From Nitrospirota bacterium (lineage in GTDB: Bacteria > Nitrospirota > Thermodesulfovibrionia > UBA6902): a stretch of 64,000 nt of DNA. Position numbers and translations under genes: made by a program. This document shows, piece after piece, positions 45,473 through 55,422 of this stretch. The DNA lies in contig JACQZE010000006.1 of the NCBI GenBank assembly GCA_016207885.1, forward strand, positions 1 to 64,000, written 5' to 3'. The notes under the pieces are model-generated. The model searched no databases. It was not told where the DNA came from and saw only the letters and a program-made list of their open reading frames with translations. Every line of letters starts with the position of its first letter. Position 1 is the stretch's first letter.

Positions 45473-45961
45473 TCAGATAGCTTTCAAGTCATGGATCAGC
45501 TTCAATAAATACTGCCTTTCACTCCTGTCGCCCTGAAATGAAATATAGGCTTTTTCAGTTGTAAGATACAATTCCTCTATGTATCCGTCATTATAATCCC
45601 TGTTAAATCTGAGCCTTATACATTCCCTGCCTGAGATCTTACACGGACTCTTTTCTACTGTGCCGGGGCTCATGTCACATATATTACTTGCCGGTTCATA
45701 ATCCATCTGCCTCAAATAGATAGTTGCCTTAAGGGGATCTTTTAAATATGTGGCCTCAACAACATTGTTCTCGCCGATCCTGCCGACCAGGCCCTCGGGT
45801 ATGGTAACTCTCAAGTTATTTAAAACAATGGGGCCGGGATTTTTTATATGCCATAGATAAGTGTATATCTCAAAACCGAAATTATAAAGTGTAAAAACCA
45901 CAAAGAATACGATCAACAGCCCCAAAAAAACATACTCGGTCTTTCTATATACCTTGCGCAT
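45473..45961 (-). CDS. Membrane-anchored protein of unknown function
   Basis: A 162-residue protein with one N-terminal hydrophobic span (EYVFLGLLIVFFVVFTLYNF) and a beta-rich domain beyond it, containing three cysteines (NICDM, SPCKI, RECIRL). Likely bitopic with the C-terminal part in the periplasm. I do not recognise the family. Gaps of 46 bp and 105 bp separate it from the oxidase and smc. Confidence 0.65.
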   Translation of the reverse strand: MRKVYRKTEYVFLGLLIVFFVVFTLYNFGFEIYTYLWHIKNPGPIVLNNLRVTIPEGLVGRIGENNVVEATYLKDPLKATIYLRQMDYEPASNICDMSPGTVEKSPCKISGRECIRLRFNRDYNDGYIEELYLTTEKAYISFQGDRSERQYLLKLIHDLKAI

Positions 45962-46066
45962 TATTGATATAACCTTTTTGTAAAATAAAAACCGGAACTA
46001 CAGGTGAATTTTGATAATATTATAAGTTAAAACCAGCGATAAATCGAGCGGCCGGCAAAAGGCAGG

Positions 46067-49000
46067 CTAAACTATATCAGCCATATGCATCGAAACCACC
46101 TTGGAAGAGCCCGGCTCCTCCATAGTGACCCCGTAGATATAATCAGCCGCCTCCATCGTGATCCTGTTATGCGTAATGGCTATGAACTGAATATTCCTGG
46201 ACATCTCGGTCAGCAGGTCGATAAACTTGCCTGTATTTGACTCATCAAGAGGAGCATCGACCTCATCCAGGATACAGACAGGGGTGGGCTTTACCAGAAA
46301 GCCTGCAAAAAGCAGTGAAAGCGTTGTCAACGCCTGCTCCCCCCCTGAAAGCGCCATAAGGTTCTTGAGCTTCTTCCCAGGGGGCTGCGCCACTATTTCG
46401 ATACCGGCCTCAAGTATATCATCCTCAGTAAGTATGAGCTCGGCTTTACCATGGCCGAAGAGGGTTGTAAACACCTCTTTGAACTTCTCATTTAAGGCAT
46501 CGAATGCGTCCCTCAGCCTTTGCTTTGTGCTTTGATTGATCTTTGATATCGTCTCCTCAAGCGCCGTAATTGAACTCACGACATCATCCTGCTGTTTTGC
46601 CATGAATTCATATCTGGTCTTAAGCTCTTCATATTCATCAAGCGTGCCGAGGTTTACCTGTCCTATCTCCTCTATCTTCTCTTTAAGATGCGGGAGCCTC
46701 TCCTCTTCTTCCGGCGTGACCTCACTATCGATCAAAGCATTTTCTATATCGATCGCATACGACTTCCTGATATCCTCCCTGCGATAGTCGTATTTCATTG
46801 AGGATTCCATCTTCTTCACCTCAACATGGCTGAGTTCTTTTCTTATCACATCAAGCTCGGAAGTATAAGTCTTCTGCTGTCTTTCAAGAAGTTCAACTTC
46901 AGCCGTCTTTGCTCCAAGTATCTCCTCGATCCTTGAGACCTCGCCCCTGGTCTCTTCTATCTTTATCACCTTTAATTTGAGAGCTTCATTGCCGCTGTAT
47001 ATATCTTCTTCTTTACGGACTATCGACTCTTCCATGGAGTTCCGTTCATTGAGCATTTCAGACTTCTTCTTTTCAATATCCGCTATGGACCTCTCCAGCC
47101 TCTCCCTCTCTCTTGTGAAAGAGAGCATCTTTTCGTTTATAGATGTCTGGCCGAGTTTCACCTGCGTCAGTTCTGAACGGAGGGCCTCAAGCCTTGTCCT
47201 GTTTGAGGTGATCGAACCCTGCGCAGACGATATCTTCTCCTCGATCGTATTTTTATCATTTAAAAGAAGCTCACATACATGCTTCTTCTCATCAAGCGAC
47301 TTTTTAAGCGTCTCCTGTTCGCTCCTGCCCTCATCTGTTTCAATAGAGAGAAACTCCAGCTTTCTCAGGTGCCTTGTGTTTTCTTCATCCATCCCGCTCA
47401 GCTTTATCTTCAATTCGTGGCAGTACTTCTCTTTATCGGATATCTCGCCGCCGAGCACGATGATATTATTTTCCATCTGGATTATTTCATCTCTTAATCT
47501 TTTAACAAGCCCCTCGGACTCCGCGATACGCGCTTTTTTATCGGATATATCCTTCTCAAGCTCCTTTATCTGGCGCTTGATCTTTAAGACGCCTTTTTCC
47601 GTGCCGGCAAATACAATGCCTGAAGGTTCAAGCACCTCGCCGTCAAGCGTCACATAATAGGCAGGCGTTGTTCCGTCCCTCCGGCAGGAGAAAGCAGTAT
47701 CTATATTGTCGACAAACAAAACATCACTCAAAAGCGCGGACGCGACATTGCTGAATTCCTGCTTCACATTGATAAAATCAACAGCCCTTCCGATAACGCC
47801 TGCGGCAGCGGGAGCTGCTGCAGTATCAGAATAAGAGAGTTTCGCCTGACTGACAGATATAAAACCGCTTCTCTTGCTCTTCTGTTCTTTAATGTGATTT
47901 AAAGCCTTGGCAAGTTCGCCGTGATCCTCAACTACTGAGGCGTTAAGCTTCTCACCGAGTATCGCTTCCAGCGCAATCTCATACTCAGGTGATGTCTCAA
48001 ATATATCAGAGACATGCGAAAGCACCTTCACGATCTCGTCTATCTTGCTCTTTCTTGAATCATACACCTCATTCAATGACTCGAGTTTTGAGGCCAGCGC
48101 GGCAAATTCCTCCCTGTCTTTATATAGCAGGTCCTCGCTTGATGAAAGTTCAGCTTTTCGCATGCCCAGATCATTGATAAGTTTTTGCTTATCGTCAGTC
48201 TTGGAATCAAGCACTGCAGCGGCTTCATTATATTTATTCCTTGTATCGTTAATGACATCTTCGAGTGAGACAAGATTGTTTTTGACAGAACTGATATCCT
48301 CGGAATTCTTCTCCGTCTTCATATTCAGATTCTCGATCATGACCGAGATCCGGCTTATCTCGTTTCTCGCGGCGCTTATCTCTTCTGCCTTTACAAAAAG
48401 CCCTCTCCTGTCCGACTCAAGGGCCCTCTCTGATTCTGAGATATCGCGCTGTACCGATTGGAAGACATTCCCTTTCTCTTCCAAAACTGAATTCAGGCTT
48501 AAAAGGCTCTCGCTTATGGCTGCGCTCTCTTTCTTGATATTTTCAAGATTGGCAAGAGCCTCTTCTTTTACAGCCATGGATTCATTATCTCTGACAGTCA
48601 GATGGCCTATCCTGTCTCTGAGATTCTCACAGTCCCTCTTTAGCAGCGCTATCTCGCCTTCGCTCTCTGTGACTTCCTTTTCAAGGAGATAATACCGCGA
48701 CCTCGCCTCGCCAAGCATCTTCTCACTGTCGGTACATGAACGTTTCTTCTCTTCGATAAGTGCCTCAGAAGAATGAAGCCTTGCGGCAACCTCTGCGTCT
48801 TTTGCGTTAAGGTCATTTTCTGATGATGCAAGCGCGGCGAGTTCCGCCCTGAGAAGATCCATATCCCTCTTCCCTATCTTGAGATCGATCTGCTTCATTT
48901 CTTCAAATAGTTTTTTGTATCTCTCGGCTTTTTTTGCATGCCTGTCTATAGAGCTTATCTGCCTCTTTATCTCACTGATAATATCTGAAAGCCTCTGGAG

Positions 49001-49582
49001 GTTGGATTTGGATGCGTCAAGCTTTCTGATAGCTTCGGCCTTTCTGACCTTATACTTCATGACCCCGGCAACTTCCTCAATAAGGAACCTGCGGTCCTGC
49101 GGCTTGGAATTGAGTATGTGATTTATCCTGCCCTGCTCCAATATGGAATATGCCTTGAGCTCAAGCCCTGTATCCAGAAGTATGTCCTTGATATCCTTAA
49201 GCCTGCAGGGGACCTTATTAAGAAGGTAATCGCTCTCGCCGGATCTGTAGAGCCTGCGGGAGACACTTATCTCGCGGGAACCTGAACCGTTGTTGCCATC
49301 AGCATCAGAGGGCTGCTCGTCAATGCCCGAGAGCACAAGAGTTACTTCTGCCATCCCCTTGCTCTTTTTATTGGCAGAACCGAAGAAGATGACATCTTCC
49401 ATGGTGCCGCCCCTGAGGCTCTTTGCGCTCTGCTCGCCAAGCACCCATTTGAAAGCATCCACCACATTGCTCTTGCCGCAGCCGTTGGGGCCTACGATAG
49501 AGGTAATGCCGGGATGCAGGTCAAGCACCGTTTTGTCGCAGAAAGATTTAAATCCTATTATTTCAATTCGTTCGACGTGCAT
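46067..49582 (-). CDS. smc: Chromosome segregation ATPase SMC
   Basis: A 1171-residue SMC protein. N-terminal FKSFCDKTVLDL and Walker A GPNGCGKSNVVDAFKWVLGEQSAKSLRG; two long coiled coils; a hinge at about residues 510-640 (SPEYEIALEAILGEKLNASVVED ... AVDFINV); and C-terminal signature LSGGEQALTTLSLLFA with Walker B CILDEVDAPLDE. Compacts and segregates chromosomes with ScpA/ScpB, which are not in the window. The coiled-coil stretches produce long antisense open frames that are not genes. Confidence 0.97.
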   Translation of the reverse strand: MHVERIEIIGFKSFCDKTVLDLHPGITSIVGPNGCGKSNVVDAFKWVLGEQSAKSLRGGTMEDVIFFGSANKKSKGMAEVTLVLSGIDEQPSDADGNNGSGSREISVSRRLYRSGESDYLLNKVPCRLKDIKDILLDTGLELKAYSILEQGRINHILNSKPQDRRFLIEEVAGVMKYKVRKAEAIRKLDASKSNLQRLSDIISEIKRQISSIDRHAKKAERYKKLFEEMKQIDLKIGKRDMDLLRAELAALASSENDLNAKDAEVAARLHSSEALIEEKKRSCTDSEKMLGEARSRYYLLEKEVTESEGEIALLKRDCENLRDRIGHLTVRDNESMAVKEEALANLENIKKESAAISESLLSLNSVLEEKGNVFQSVQRDISESERALESDRRGLFVKAEEISAARNEISRISVMIENLNMKTEKNSEDISSVKNNLVSLEDVINDTRNKYNEAAAVLDSKTDDKQKLINDLGMRKAELSSSEDLLYKDREEFAALASKLESLNEVYDSRKSKIDEIVKVLSHVSDIFETSPEYEIALEAILGEKLNASVVEDHGELAKALNHIKEQKSKRSGFISVSQAKLSYSDTAAAPAAAGVIGRAVDFINVKQEFSNVASALLSDVLFVDNIDTAFSCRRDGTTPAYYVTLDGEVLEPSGIVFAGTEKGVLKIKRQIKELEKDISDKKARIAESEGLVKRLRDEIIQMENNIIVLGGEISDKEKYCHELKIKLSGMDEENTRHLRKLEFLSIETDEGRSEQETLKKSLDEKKHVCELLLNDKNTIEEKISSAQGSITSNRTRLEALRSELTQVKLGQTSINEKMLSFTRERERLERSIADIEKKKSEMLNERNSMEESIVRKEEDIYSGNEALKLKVIKIEETRGEVSRIEEILGAKTAEVELLERQQKTYTSELDVIRKELSHVEVKKMESSMKYDYRREDIRKSYAIDIENALIDSEVTPEEEERLPHLKEKIEEIGQVNLGTLDEYEELKTRYEFMAKQQDDVVSSITALEETISKINQSTKQRLRDAFDALNEKFKEVFTTLFGHGKAELILTEDDILEAGIEIVAQPPGKKLKNLMALSGGEQALTTLSLLFAGFLVKPTPVCILDEVDAPLDESNTGKFIDLLTEMSRNIQFIAITHNRITMEAADYIYGVTMEEPGSSKVVSMHMADIV

Positions 49583-49710
49583 TTTAAAAAAGATAAAAAA
49601 CTGCTGCCTGACTATGGTTTAAAGAGGTGATAAATTAAGTAATACTATATATTAAACAGCTGCCTTCTATCAAGCAATTTATGAGACAAAGAAACAGTAG
49701 GAAAATTAAT

Positions 49711-49744
49711 AAAAAAAGGGGACAGTAACCTGTCCCCCTTTTTT
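49711..49744. terminator. Bidirectional Rho-independent terminator
   Basis: A-tract, stem GGGGACAG (49718-49725), loop TAAC, stem CTGTCCCC (49730-49737), then a T-tract to 49744. It sits 20 bp downstream of the LamG-like lipoprotein stop on the minus strand and would end its transcript; A- and T-tracts on both sides allow function in either direction. Confidence 0.88.
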
Positions 49745-49764
49745 AACAAATGTATATCAAAAGA

Positions 49765-50898
49765 TTAAGGATGCCATGATGGTGGTAAAGCAGGAAGAGC
49801 AAGATCTACTCTGGGATTAGCACAGGCAACGCCAGGATTAGATATAGCAAGTTCATCACAGTCCCAGTAAATTGAAGTAGCTGCATTACCGCCGCAATCA
49901 AAATCACAGTACTGTATACTCCCTCCATTACGTGGTTTTGGAGAGAAGTCATAGGTTGTCGTGGCAGCGCCGCCTTCGTCAAACTTCCAATAGCCGAGCA
50001 AGCCGGCATTTTCTTCACCGCAGTCTCCAAAACCAGCTACCAGTTCATTAGTTCTACAGGTTGATATTTGAGTCGCAGTACGTGCTACACCCCAAAACCG
50101 TACATCATCAATGATCATAAAATTTTTATCCGCGGCAGTTGGCCCATTGACCCCCCAGTTAGTGAACAGGAGTGTCATCGCCCTGCCTATCGACTCGTTC
50201 ATTGGGTTTGCTAAATTATCAGTAAAATTAGGGAAAGATCCCAGTTTTTGATATTGAAGAGAATCAAGCTGCCTGCCTTCTGTTGATCCGCAATTTACCC
50301 ATACCCCATTTACATAGATGTCAGAGTGAGTTGCGTCATCTTCAGCGCCGGCTTGTCCTGTACCGGTACATGTTGGATGAACGCCTAAATGATTCGCTTT
50401 AGTAAAGACACCCGCAACATGTACCCACGTGTTATTAGCTACAGCAGCAGCAGACTGAGCCCACAAAATAGGCAAGGTAGAACCGGCTCTATTCTTCCAC
50501 TTGAATGCCAACGTCGGCTTTCCACTAAATAAATGCAAACTAAAGCCGTCATAATCACCGCCGCGGAAGAAAATTGCAGACTTTGTAGGAACTGTGTCAA
50601 GGCTGTATATCCAGGCTTCAACAGTGAACTCCATCCCGGCCATGCTGTCTACGCTCTGCCCAAGAGCAACATTGCTCACTTCAATAGGCGACGTACCAGT
50701 ATTAGGCGGAACGGTACTGAAATTAATAGCCCAATCACCATTATCTACGGGTATAAAATTCCCTTCATCAGCGCCCACCTTGCTCTCCGGGCCCTGTCCG
50801 CAGTTTATGAGGACAAAACTTAAGCTCAAGATTATTAGTATGGATAATATGTTTTTAAAACCGTTACTCAGACCTGACAATTTCCTGTAATACCTCAC
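49765..50898 (-). CDS. LamG-like lipoprotein
   Basis: A 377-residue exported protein starting with GTG at 50898 (AAGGAGG upstream). The N-terminus is basic then hydrophobic (ILSILIILSLSFVLINCG), with a cysteine in a lipobox-like position, though -1 is Asn rather than Gly/Ala. The body matches a concanavalin/LamG fold: FTVEAWIYSL, AIFFRGGDYDGFSLHL, WVHVAGVF, DIYVNG, IDDVRFWGVARTATQI and GLLGYWKFDEGG. Such domains bind glycans or other surface ligands. The C-terminus is Cys- and Pro-rich. Followed by a strong terminator. Confidence 0.82.
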   Translation of the reverse strand: MRYYRKLSGLSNGFKNILSILIILSLSFVLINCGQGPESKVGADEGNFIPVDNGDWAINFSTVPPNTGTSPIEVSNVALGQSVDSMAGMEFTVEAWIYSLDTVPTKSAIFFRGGDYDGFSLHLFSGKPTLAFKWKNRAGSTLPILWAQSAAAVANNTWVHVAGVFTKANHLGVHPTCTGTGQAGAEDDATHSDIYVNGVWVNCGSTEGRQLDSLQYQKLGSFPNFTDNLANPMNESIGRAMTLLFTNWGVNGPTAADKNFMIIDDVRFWGVARTATQISTCRTNELVAGFGDCGEENAGLLGYWKFDEGGAATTTYDFSPKPRNGGSIQYCDFDCGGNAATSIYWDCDELAISNPGVACANPRVDLALPALPPSWHP

Positions 50899-51018
50899 GA
50901 TTCCTCCTTGATTCTATCTATTTAATATAATTTAATATATTAAAGGAAAATTATACAATATGTAAGGAAAAGCTGATTATAAATCAAGCTTAAATACAAG
51001 CCGTATATATCGCGGTCG

Positions 51019-51114
51019 TTATTTATTTCTTCTCTGGTGCTTGGTTCTCTTGAGGAGCTTTCTGTGTTTATGTTTGCTCATCTTCTTTTTGCGCCATTTC
51101 ATTACGTTTCCCAA
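51019..51114 (-). CDS. 31-residue bS22/mS38-like (COX24/AURKAIP1 domain) ribosomal peptide
   Basis: A very short, highly basic open frame. From a TTG start at 51114 it reads (M)GNVMKWRKKKMSKHKHRK followed by LLKRTKHQRRNK. AGGAGG at 51121-51126 lies exactly 6 bp upstream of the TTG, whereas the internal ATG at 51102 has no site; the family N-terminus GxV also supports TTG. The pattern KKRxxKMSKHKHRKLLKRTR is that of the COX24_C/AURKAIP1 domain found in mitochondrial mS38 and in mycobacterial bS22 near the decoding centre. It lies downstream of an EF-G paralogue on the same strand. Confidence 0.82.
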   Translation of the reverse strand: MGNVMKWRKKKMSKHKHRKLLKRTKHQRRNK

Positions 51115-51244
51115 TATCTACCTCCTTTTAAAATATACAAAAATGTTCTATATATTACATACAGAAAAAATTACCTAAAATCAAAATGACTTATATTTTG
51201 CAGATTTATACAAATAATATCAACTGTGTAATAAAAAAAAGTCG

Positions 51245-53332
51245 TTACTGCCCTTCTTTCTTGGCCTCAGACTTCTCCTCGATTATCTTTTTTGCTATAT
51301 GCTCGGGCACTTCATCATAATGAGACGGAGACATTGAATATACACCGCGGCCGCTTGTTATTGCGTTAAGCTGGTTCGCGTATGTAAGCATCTCAGACAC
51401 AGGCACAAGCGCCACAACCTTCTGGTTGTCGCCTGCCTGTTCAACTCCCTGCACCTTGCCGCGCTTGGTATTCAGGTCGCCCATTATGCTCCCGAGATAT
51501 TCATCAGGCACAGTGATCTCAACCTTTACTACAGGTTCAAGAAGTACCGGCCTTGCATCCTGAACAGCTTTTTTAATGGCAAAAGAGCCCGCGATCTTAA
51601 ATGCCATTTCTGACGAGTCAACCGTGTGATAAGAGCCGTCATATACAGAGGCGCTCAGGTCTACCATGGGATATCCCGCATATATTCCCTGAGCCATCGC
51701 CTCAATGATACCCTTCTCAACAGCAGGTATGTACGACCTTGGAATAGCCCCGCCTACGACATTATTTATAAACTCAAAACCCGCGCCTCTCGGCAACGGC
51801 TCTATCCTGACCCAGCAGTCTCCGAACTGCCCTTTGCCGCCTGACTGCTTCTTGTATTTGCCCTGCGCGTCCGCCGATGTTCTTATTGTCTCGCGGTATG
51901 CTATCTTCGGCGCCTTCATAATGACCTCAGTGCCGAACTTTCTCTTCAGTTTTTCAAGTATGACCTCAAGATGAACCTGCCCCATGCCCGAAAGTATCAT
52001 GTCTTTTGTCTCTGCATCTCTCGTGAATTTAAGCGTGGGGTCTTCCTCAAGCAGCCTGTGGATGCCTGTGCTCACTTTATCCTCATCTCCCCTGCTCTTG
52101 GGTTCGATCGCATAAGAGATCATCGGTTCAGTAAATTTTATAGGATCAAAAATAACAGGCTTTGACACATCGCAAAGAGTATCTCCTGTCAATGTGCTTT
52201 TAAGCTTGGCAACCGCTGCGATGCCTCCGGGGCCGATAACCTGCGCAGTGATATGATTCTTGCCCTGAAGATAAAATATGCTTCCCAACTTTTCTTTGAT
52301 ATCATGCGTTGAATTATAGACAGTTGTGTCAGCCTTGAGTGAACCGGAATAGACCCTGAAAAGCGTCAGCTTACCTGCGAACGGGTCGGCAATCGTCTTG
52401 AAGACACGGGCTGCTAACGGCCCGCCTTCATCAACTTTTATTATGATTTCCTCTCCGGTCTTTTGATCCTTCGCCTTTACAGGGCCGACCGCTGCTTTTT
52501 CAACAGGTGAAGGAAGGGTCTTTACTGCGGCATCCAGAAGCTGAGATATCCCGATATTCAATGTTGACGCGCCGCATAAGACCGGAACTAATTTACCGGC
52601 CAATACACCGTTCTTTAAACCCTTGTTTATCTCGTCGGCTGAGAGTTCTTCGCCTTCAAGGTATTTTTCAAGCAGAGAATCATCCGACTCTGCAACGCGT
52701 TCAATAAGCCTCGTCCTGAATTCCTCTGCCTGAGATTTTAATGCATCAGGTATCGCTTCCTCGGAAATGGAACCGTTCTTGAATTTCAGCGCCTTCATAT
52801 TTACGACATCAATAATGCCTTCAAAACCCGGGCCGGAACCTATAGGAATATTAAGCGGAACGACTGAGACGCCGTATGCCTTTTCAACACTGCTGACCGC
52901 GTTTGCGAAATCAGCATTTTCCCTGTCCATCTTGCTTATGAATATCAGGCGGGGCAGCTTATAACTGTCAGCGCATTTCCATACCTGCTCATTCTCTGCC
53001 TTTACTCCGGTCAAGGCGCTGACAACGGCGATAACCCCGTCGGCTACGCTCAGGCATGCCTTGGAATCTTCGATGAAATTAATATAACCCGGTGTATCTA
53101 TAATATTGAACCTGCACCCTTGCCAGTCGCAGAATGCCAATGCTGATGAAATGGAGATGGTCCTGCTTATCTCTTCAGGCTCATAATCTGTTGTAGTGGT
53201 GCCGTCCTCTATCTTTCCTATCCTGGGAATGGCCTTAGCGGTAAAGAGAAGCGCATCTGTCATTGTGGTCTTTCCAGCCCTGCCGCCGCCGATCACAGCG
53301 ATATTTCTGATCTTGCCTGTATCAAAGCTCAT
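51245..53332 (-). CDS. Elongation factor G-like GTPase (EF-G paralogue)
   Basis: A 695-residue translational GTPase with all five EF-G domains. G1 is GGGRAGKTT rather than AHIDAGKTT; G2 region RTISISSA; G3 is DTPGYINF with Tyr83 where canonical EF-G has the catalytic His; G4 is SKMDREN. Later: GMGQVHLEVILEKLKRKFG and RGAGFEFINNVVGGAIPRSYIPAVEKG. These changes mark the EF-G2/FusA2-type subfamily rather than the main elongation factor. Role is unsettled; translocation or ribosome-associated stress functions are suggested for relatives. Confidence 0.9.
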   Translation of the reverse strand: MSFDTGKIRNIAVIGGGRAGKTTMTDALLFTAKAIPRIGKIEDGTTTTDYEPEEISRTISISSALAFCDWQGCRFNIIDTPGYINFIEDSKACLSVADGVIAVVSALTGVKAENEQVWKCADSYKLPRLIFISKMDRENADFANAVSSVEKAYGVSVVPLNIPIGSGPGFEGIIDVVNMKALKFKNGSISEEAIPDALKSQAEEFRTRLIERVAESDDSLLEKYLEGEELSADEINKGLKNGVLAGKLVPVLCGASTLNIGISQLLDAAVKTLPSPVEKAAVGPVKAKDQKTGEEIIIKVDEGGPLAARVFKTIADPFAGKLTLFRVYSGSLKADTTVYNSTHDIKEKLGSIFYLQGKNHITAQVIGPGGIAAVAKLKSTLTGDTLCDVSKPVIFDPIKFTEPMISYAIEPKSRGDEDKVSTGIHRLLEEDPTLKFTRDAETKDMILSGMGQVHLEVILEKLKRKFGTEVIMKAPKIAYRETIRTSADAQGKYKKQSGGKGQFGDCWVRIEPLPRGAGFEFINNVVGGAIPRSYIPAVEKGIIEAMAQGIYAGYPMVDLSASVYDGSYHTVDSSEMAFKIAGSFAIKKAVQDARPVLLEPVVKVEITVPDEYLGSIMGDLNTKRGKVQGVEQAGDNQKVVALVPVSEMLTYANQLNAITSGRGVYSMSPSHYDEVPEHIAKKIIEEKSEAKKEGQ

Positions 53333-53384
53333 ATATTACCTCCTAATGAATTAAGAATAAATATTATAAGTTGATGACAATAAG

Positions 53385-53816
53385 TTAAGAGACGATCTCA
53401 CTAATGACCGGTTTATATTCAGTCTTTGTCTCTGCTTTTCTGCTATATACTTTGGCAAATAAAAATGCGATCAAAAACGCGCTGAATCCAAATATGGCTG
53501 CGCACAGGTCTGAATCAAAAGATGTTAAGAATTTTTCACCGATGTTCTTGCCGATAACAGCGCCTGCTATAAGCGCTATCATGGGGAATCCGTAAACAAG
53601 CATGGTTCCTTTCAGGTAGGTCATGGACTGTATTGCGACCTTTACAGTCTGGCCGGCCTTGGCCTGAACAGGGTTTAACGCCTCTATCTCCATGCCTTCC
53701 TGAGTTGAAGCGCATGTCCCTGTCGCGGTACAGCCTTCACAGGAGCCCCTCTTCTGAACAAGAACGGTTGCCGTTATCCCTTCAGTTCTGATAACTACGC
53801 CGGTCTCTTCGATCAT
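53385..53816 (-). CDS. rseC: RseC/MucC-family membrane protein
   Basis: A 143-residue protein of the SoxR-reducing/RseC family. N-terminal cysteine motif KRGSCEGCTATGTC (CxxCxxxxxC) that may hold an iron-sulfur cluster, then two transmembrane helices (MLVYGFPMIALIAGAVIG and LCAAIFGFSAFLIAFLFA). It starts 4 bp after the cimA stop. Role: electron transfer or membrane signalling, by family. Confidence 0.9.
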   Translation of the reverse strand: MIEETGVVIRTEGITATVLVQKRGSCEGCTATGTCASTQEGMEIEALNPVQAKAGQTVKVAIQSMTYLKGTMLVYGFPMIALIAGAVIGKNIGEKFLTSFDSDLCAAIFGFSAFLIAFLFAKVYSRKAETKTEYKPVISEIVS

Positions 53817-53820
53817 ATGA

Positions 53821-55380
53821 TCATCCTTTTAAAAGTTTATACTCGATACTGTCCGCAAGCGCCTGCCATGAAGCCTCGATGATATTTTCAGATACTCCGA
53901 CCGTGCCCCACTTATGGTCTTTGTCACATGACTCGATCAGTACCCTTACCTTTGCAGAAGTTCCAACTCCCGCAGCCAGCACTCGAACTTTATAATCTAT
54001 CAATTTAACTTCATTGAGCGCAGGATATTTATTTTTAAGCGCCTTTCTTAATGCATTATCCAGTGCATTGACAGGGCCGTTGCCGTTTGCAGCCGTGTAA
54101 ATCTCCTCGCCCTTCACTGAGAGATGAACAGTGGCCTCGCTGAAGGCATCATCAGATACTTTAAATTCATCTATGACACGAATAGCGATAAGGTCAAAGA
54201 ACTTTCTGTGGAGGCTGAGCTTCTTCTTCATAAGGAGCTCAAGTGAAGCCTCAGCGCCCTCAAACTGAAAACCCTGATTCTCAAGGTCTTTCACTTCCTT
54301 GACGATCTCAGCCACGAGAGGCGAATCAGGGTCGAGCCTGAGATTGAACTCTTTTGCCTTTCTTAAGACATTGCTCTTCCCGCTGAGGTCAGAGACAAGG
54401 ATGCGCTGATAATTGCCAACAAGTTCAGGCTTTATATGCTCATAGGTGTCAGAATGCCTTTGTATCGCGCTGACATGGATACCGCCTTTATGGGCAAAAG
54501 CGCTGTCTCCGACATAAGGCTGTCTCTTGAAATGTCTCAGGTTCGATATCTCTGATACATACCTTGAGACCACCTTCAGTTTCTTTAAATTAGAGGCAGT
54601 TATACAGGAATAGTTAAGCTTTAGCTTAATATTGGGAATAATGGATACAAGATTGGCATTCCCACATCTTTCGCCAAGGCCGTTCATCGTACCCTGCACT
54701 TGTGATGCGCCAAGCTGTAAAGCGATGATGGAATTAGCCACAGCACATTCAGAATCGTTATGCGCATGAATGCCAACAGGGACCTTAAAGTTATTAAGAA
54801 CAACCTTTACTATCTCGCCAAGATCATGCGGCAGCATTCCTCCGTTCGTATCGCAGAGGACTAAACAGTCTGCGCCGCCGTCAACAGCAGCTTTGAGCGA
54901 TAGCAGCGCATACTCTGGGTTTGCCTTGTACCCGTCAAAGAAGTGCTCTGCGTCAAAAAAGACCTTTGAAACCCTCTTCTTCAGGTAAGAGACTGAATTG
55001 CTGATAAGGTCCAGGTTTGCCTGCTTGGATATCTTTAAAGCATGCGACACATGGAAGTCCCATGACTTCCCGAAGATCGTGATCACTGAGGCGCCTGATT
55101 TTAAAAGGGCAATGATATTCGGATCGTTCGATGCTTTCTTGGATGCGTGATGTGTAGAGCCGAATGCCGAAAGAACAGAGTTCTTCAGCCTGAGCTTCTT
55201 TGCCTTCTGAAAAAATTCCGCGTCTCTCGGGCTTGAGCCAGGCCATCCGCCTTCAATAAAATGAATGCCGAGGTCATCAAGCTTTTCTGTTATGCGGAGT
55301 TTATCCTCAACTGAAAAAGAGATATCCTCAGACTGCGCGCCGTCCCTCAGAGTTGTATCATACAGTTCGATCTTACGCAT
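53821..55380 (-). CDS. cimA: Citramalate synthase
   Basis: A 519-residue enzyme making (R)-citramalate from pyruvate and acetyl-CoA, giving isoleucine without threonine deaminase. HMGL-like TIM barrel with [57 protein letters not shown]-like [14 protein letters not shown] and [18 protein letters not shown]-terminal LeuA allosteric domain. Follows lysC by 42 bp; the lysC-cimA neighbourhood supports CimA over isopropylmalate synthase. Confidence 0.94.
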   Translation of the reverse strand: MRKIELYDTTLRDGAQSEDISFSVEDKLRITEKLDDLGIHFIEGGWPGSSPRDAEFFQKAKKLRLKNSVLSAFGSTHHASKKASNDPNIIALLKSGASVITIFGKSWDFHVSHALKISKQANLDLISNSVSYLKKRVSKVFFDAEHFFDGYKANPEYALLSLKAAVDGGADCLVLCDTNGGMLPHDLGEIVKVVLNNFKVPVGIHAHNDSECAVANSIIALQLGASQVQGTMNGLGERCGNANLVSIIPNIKLKLNYSCITASNLKKLKVVSRYVSEISNLRHFKRQPYVGDSAFAHKGGIHVSAIQRHSDTYEHIKPELVGNYQRILVSDLSGKSNVLRKAKEFNLRLDPDSPLVAEIVKEVKDLENQGFQFEGAEASLELLMKKKLSLHRKFFDLIAIRVIDEFKVSDDAFSEATVHLSVKGEEIYTAANGNGPVNALDNALRKALKNKYPALNEVKLIDYKVRVLAAGVGTSAKVRVLIESCDKDHKWGTVGVSENIIEASWQALADSIEYKLLKG

Positions 55381-55422
55381 AAGTTATTCTAATCCAATCA
55401 ATCAGAAAATTGAAGGTAATTA

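Noticed and set aside
46977-48692. Long plus-strand frames (226 and 215 residues) opposite smc
   Set aside because: They are Ser/Leu/Phe-rich mirror frames of the SMC coiled coils, with no ribosome site or recognisable domain.
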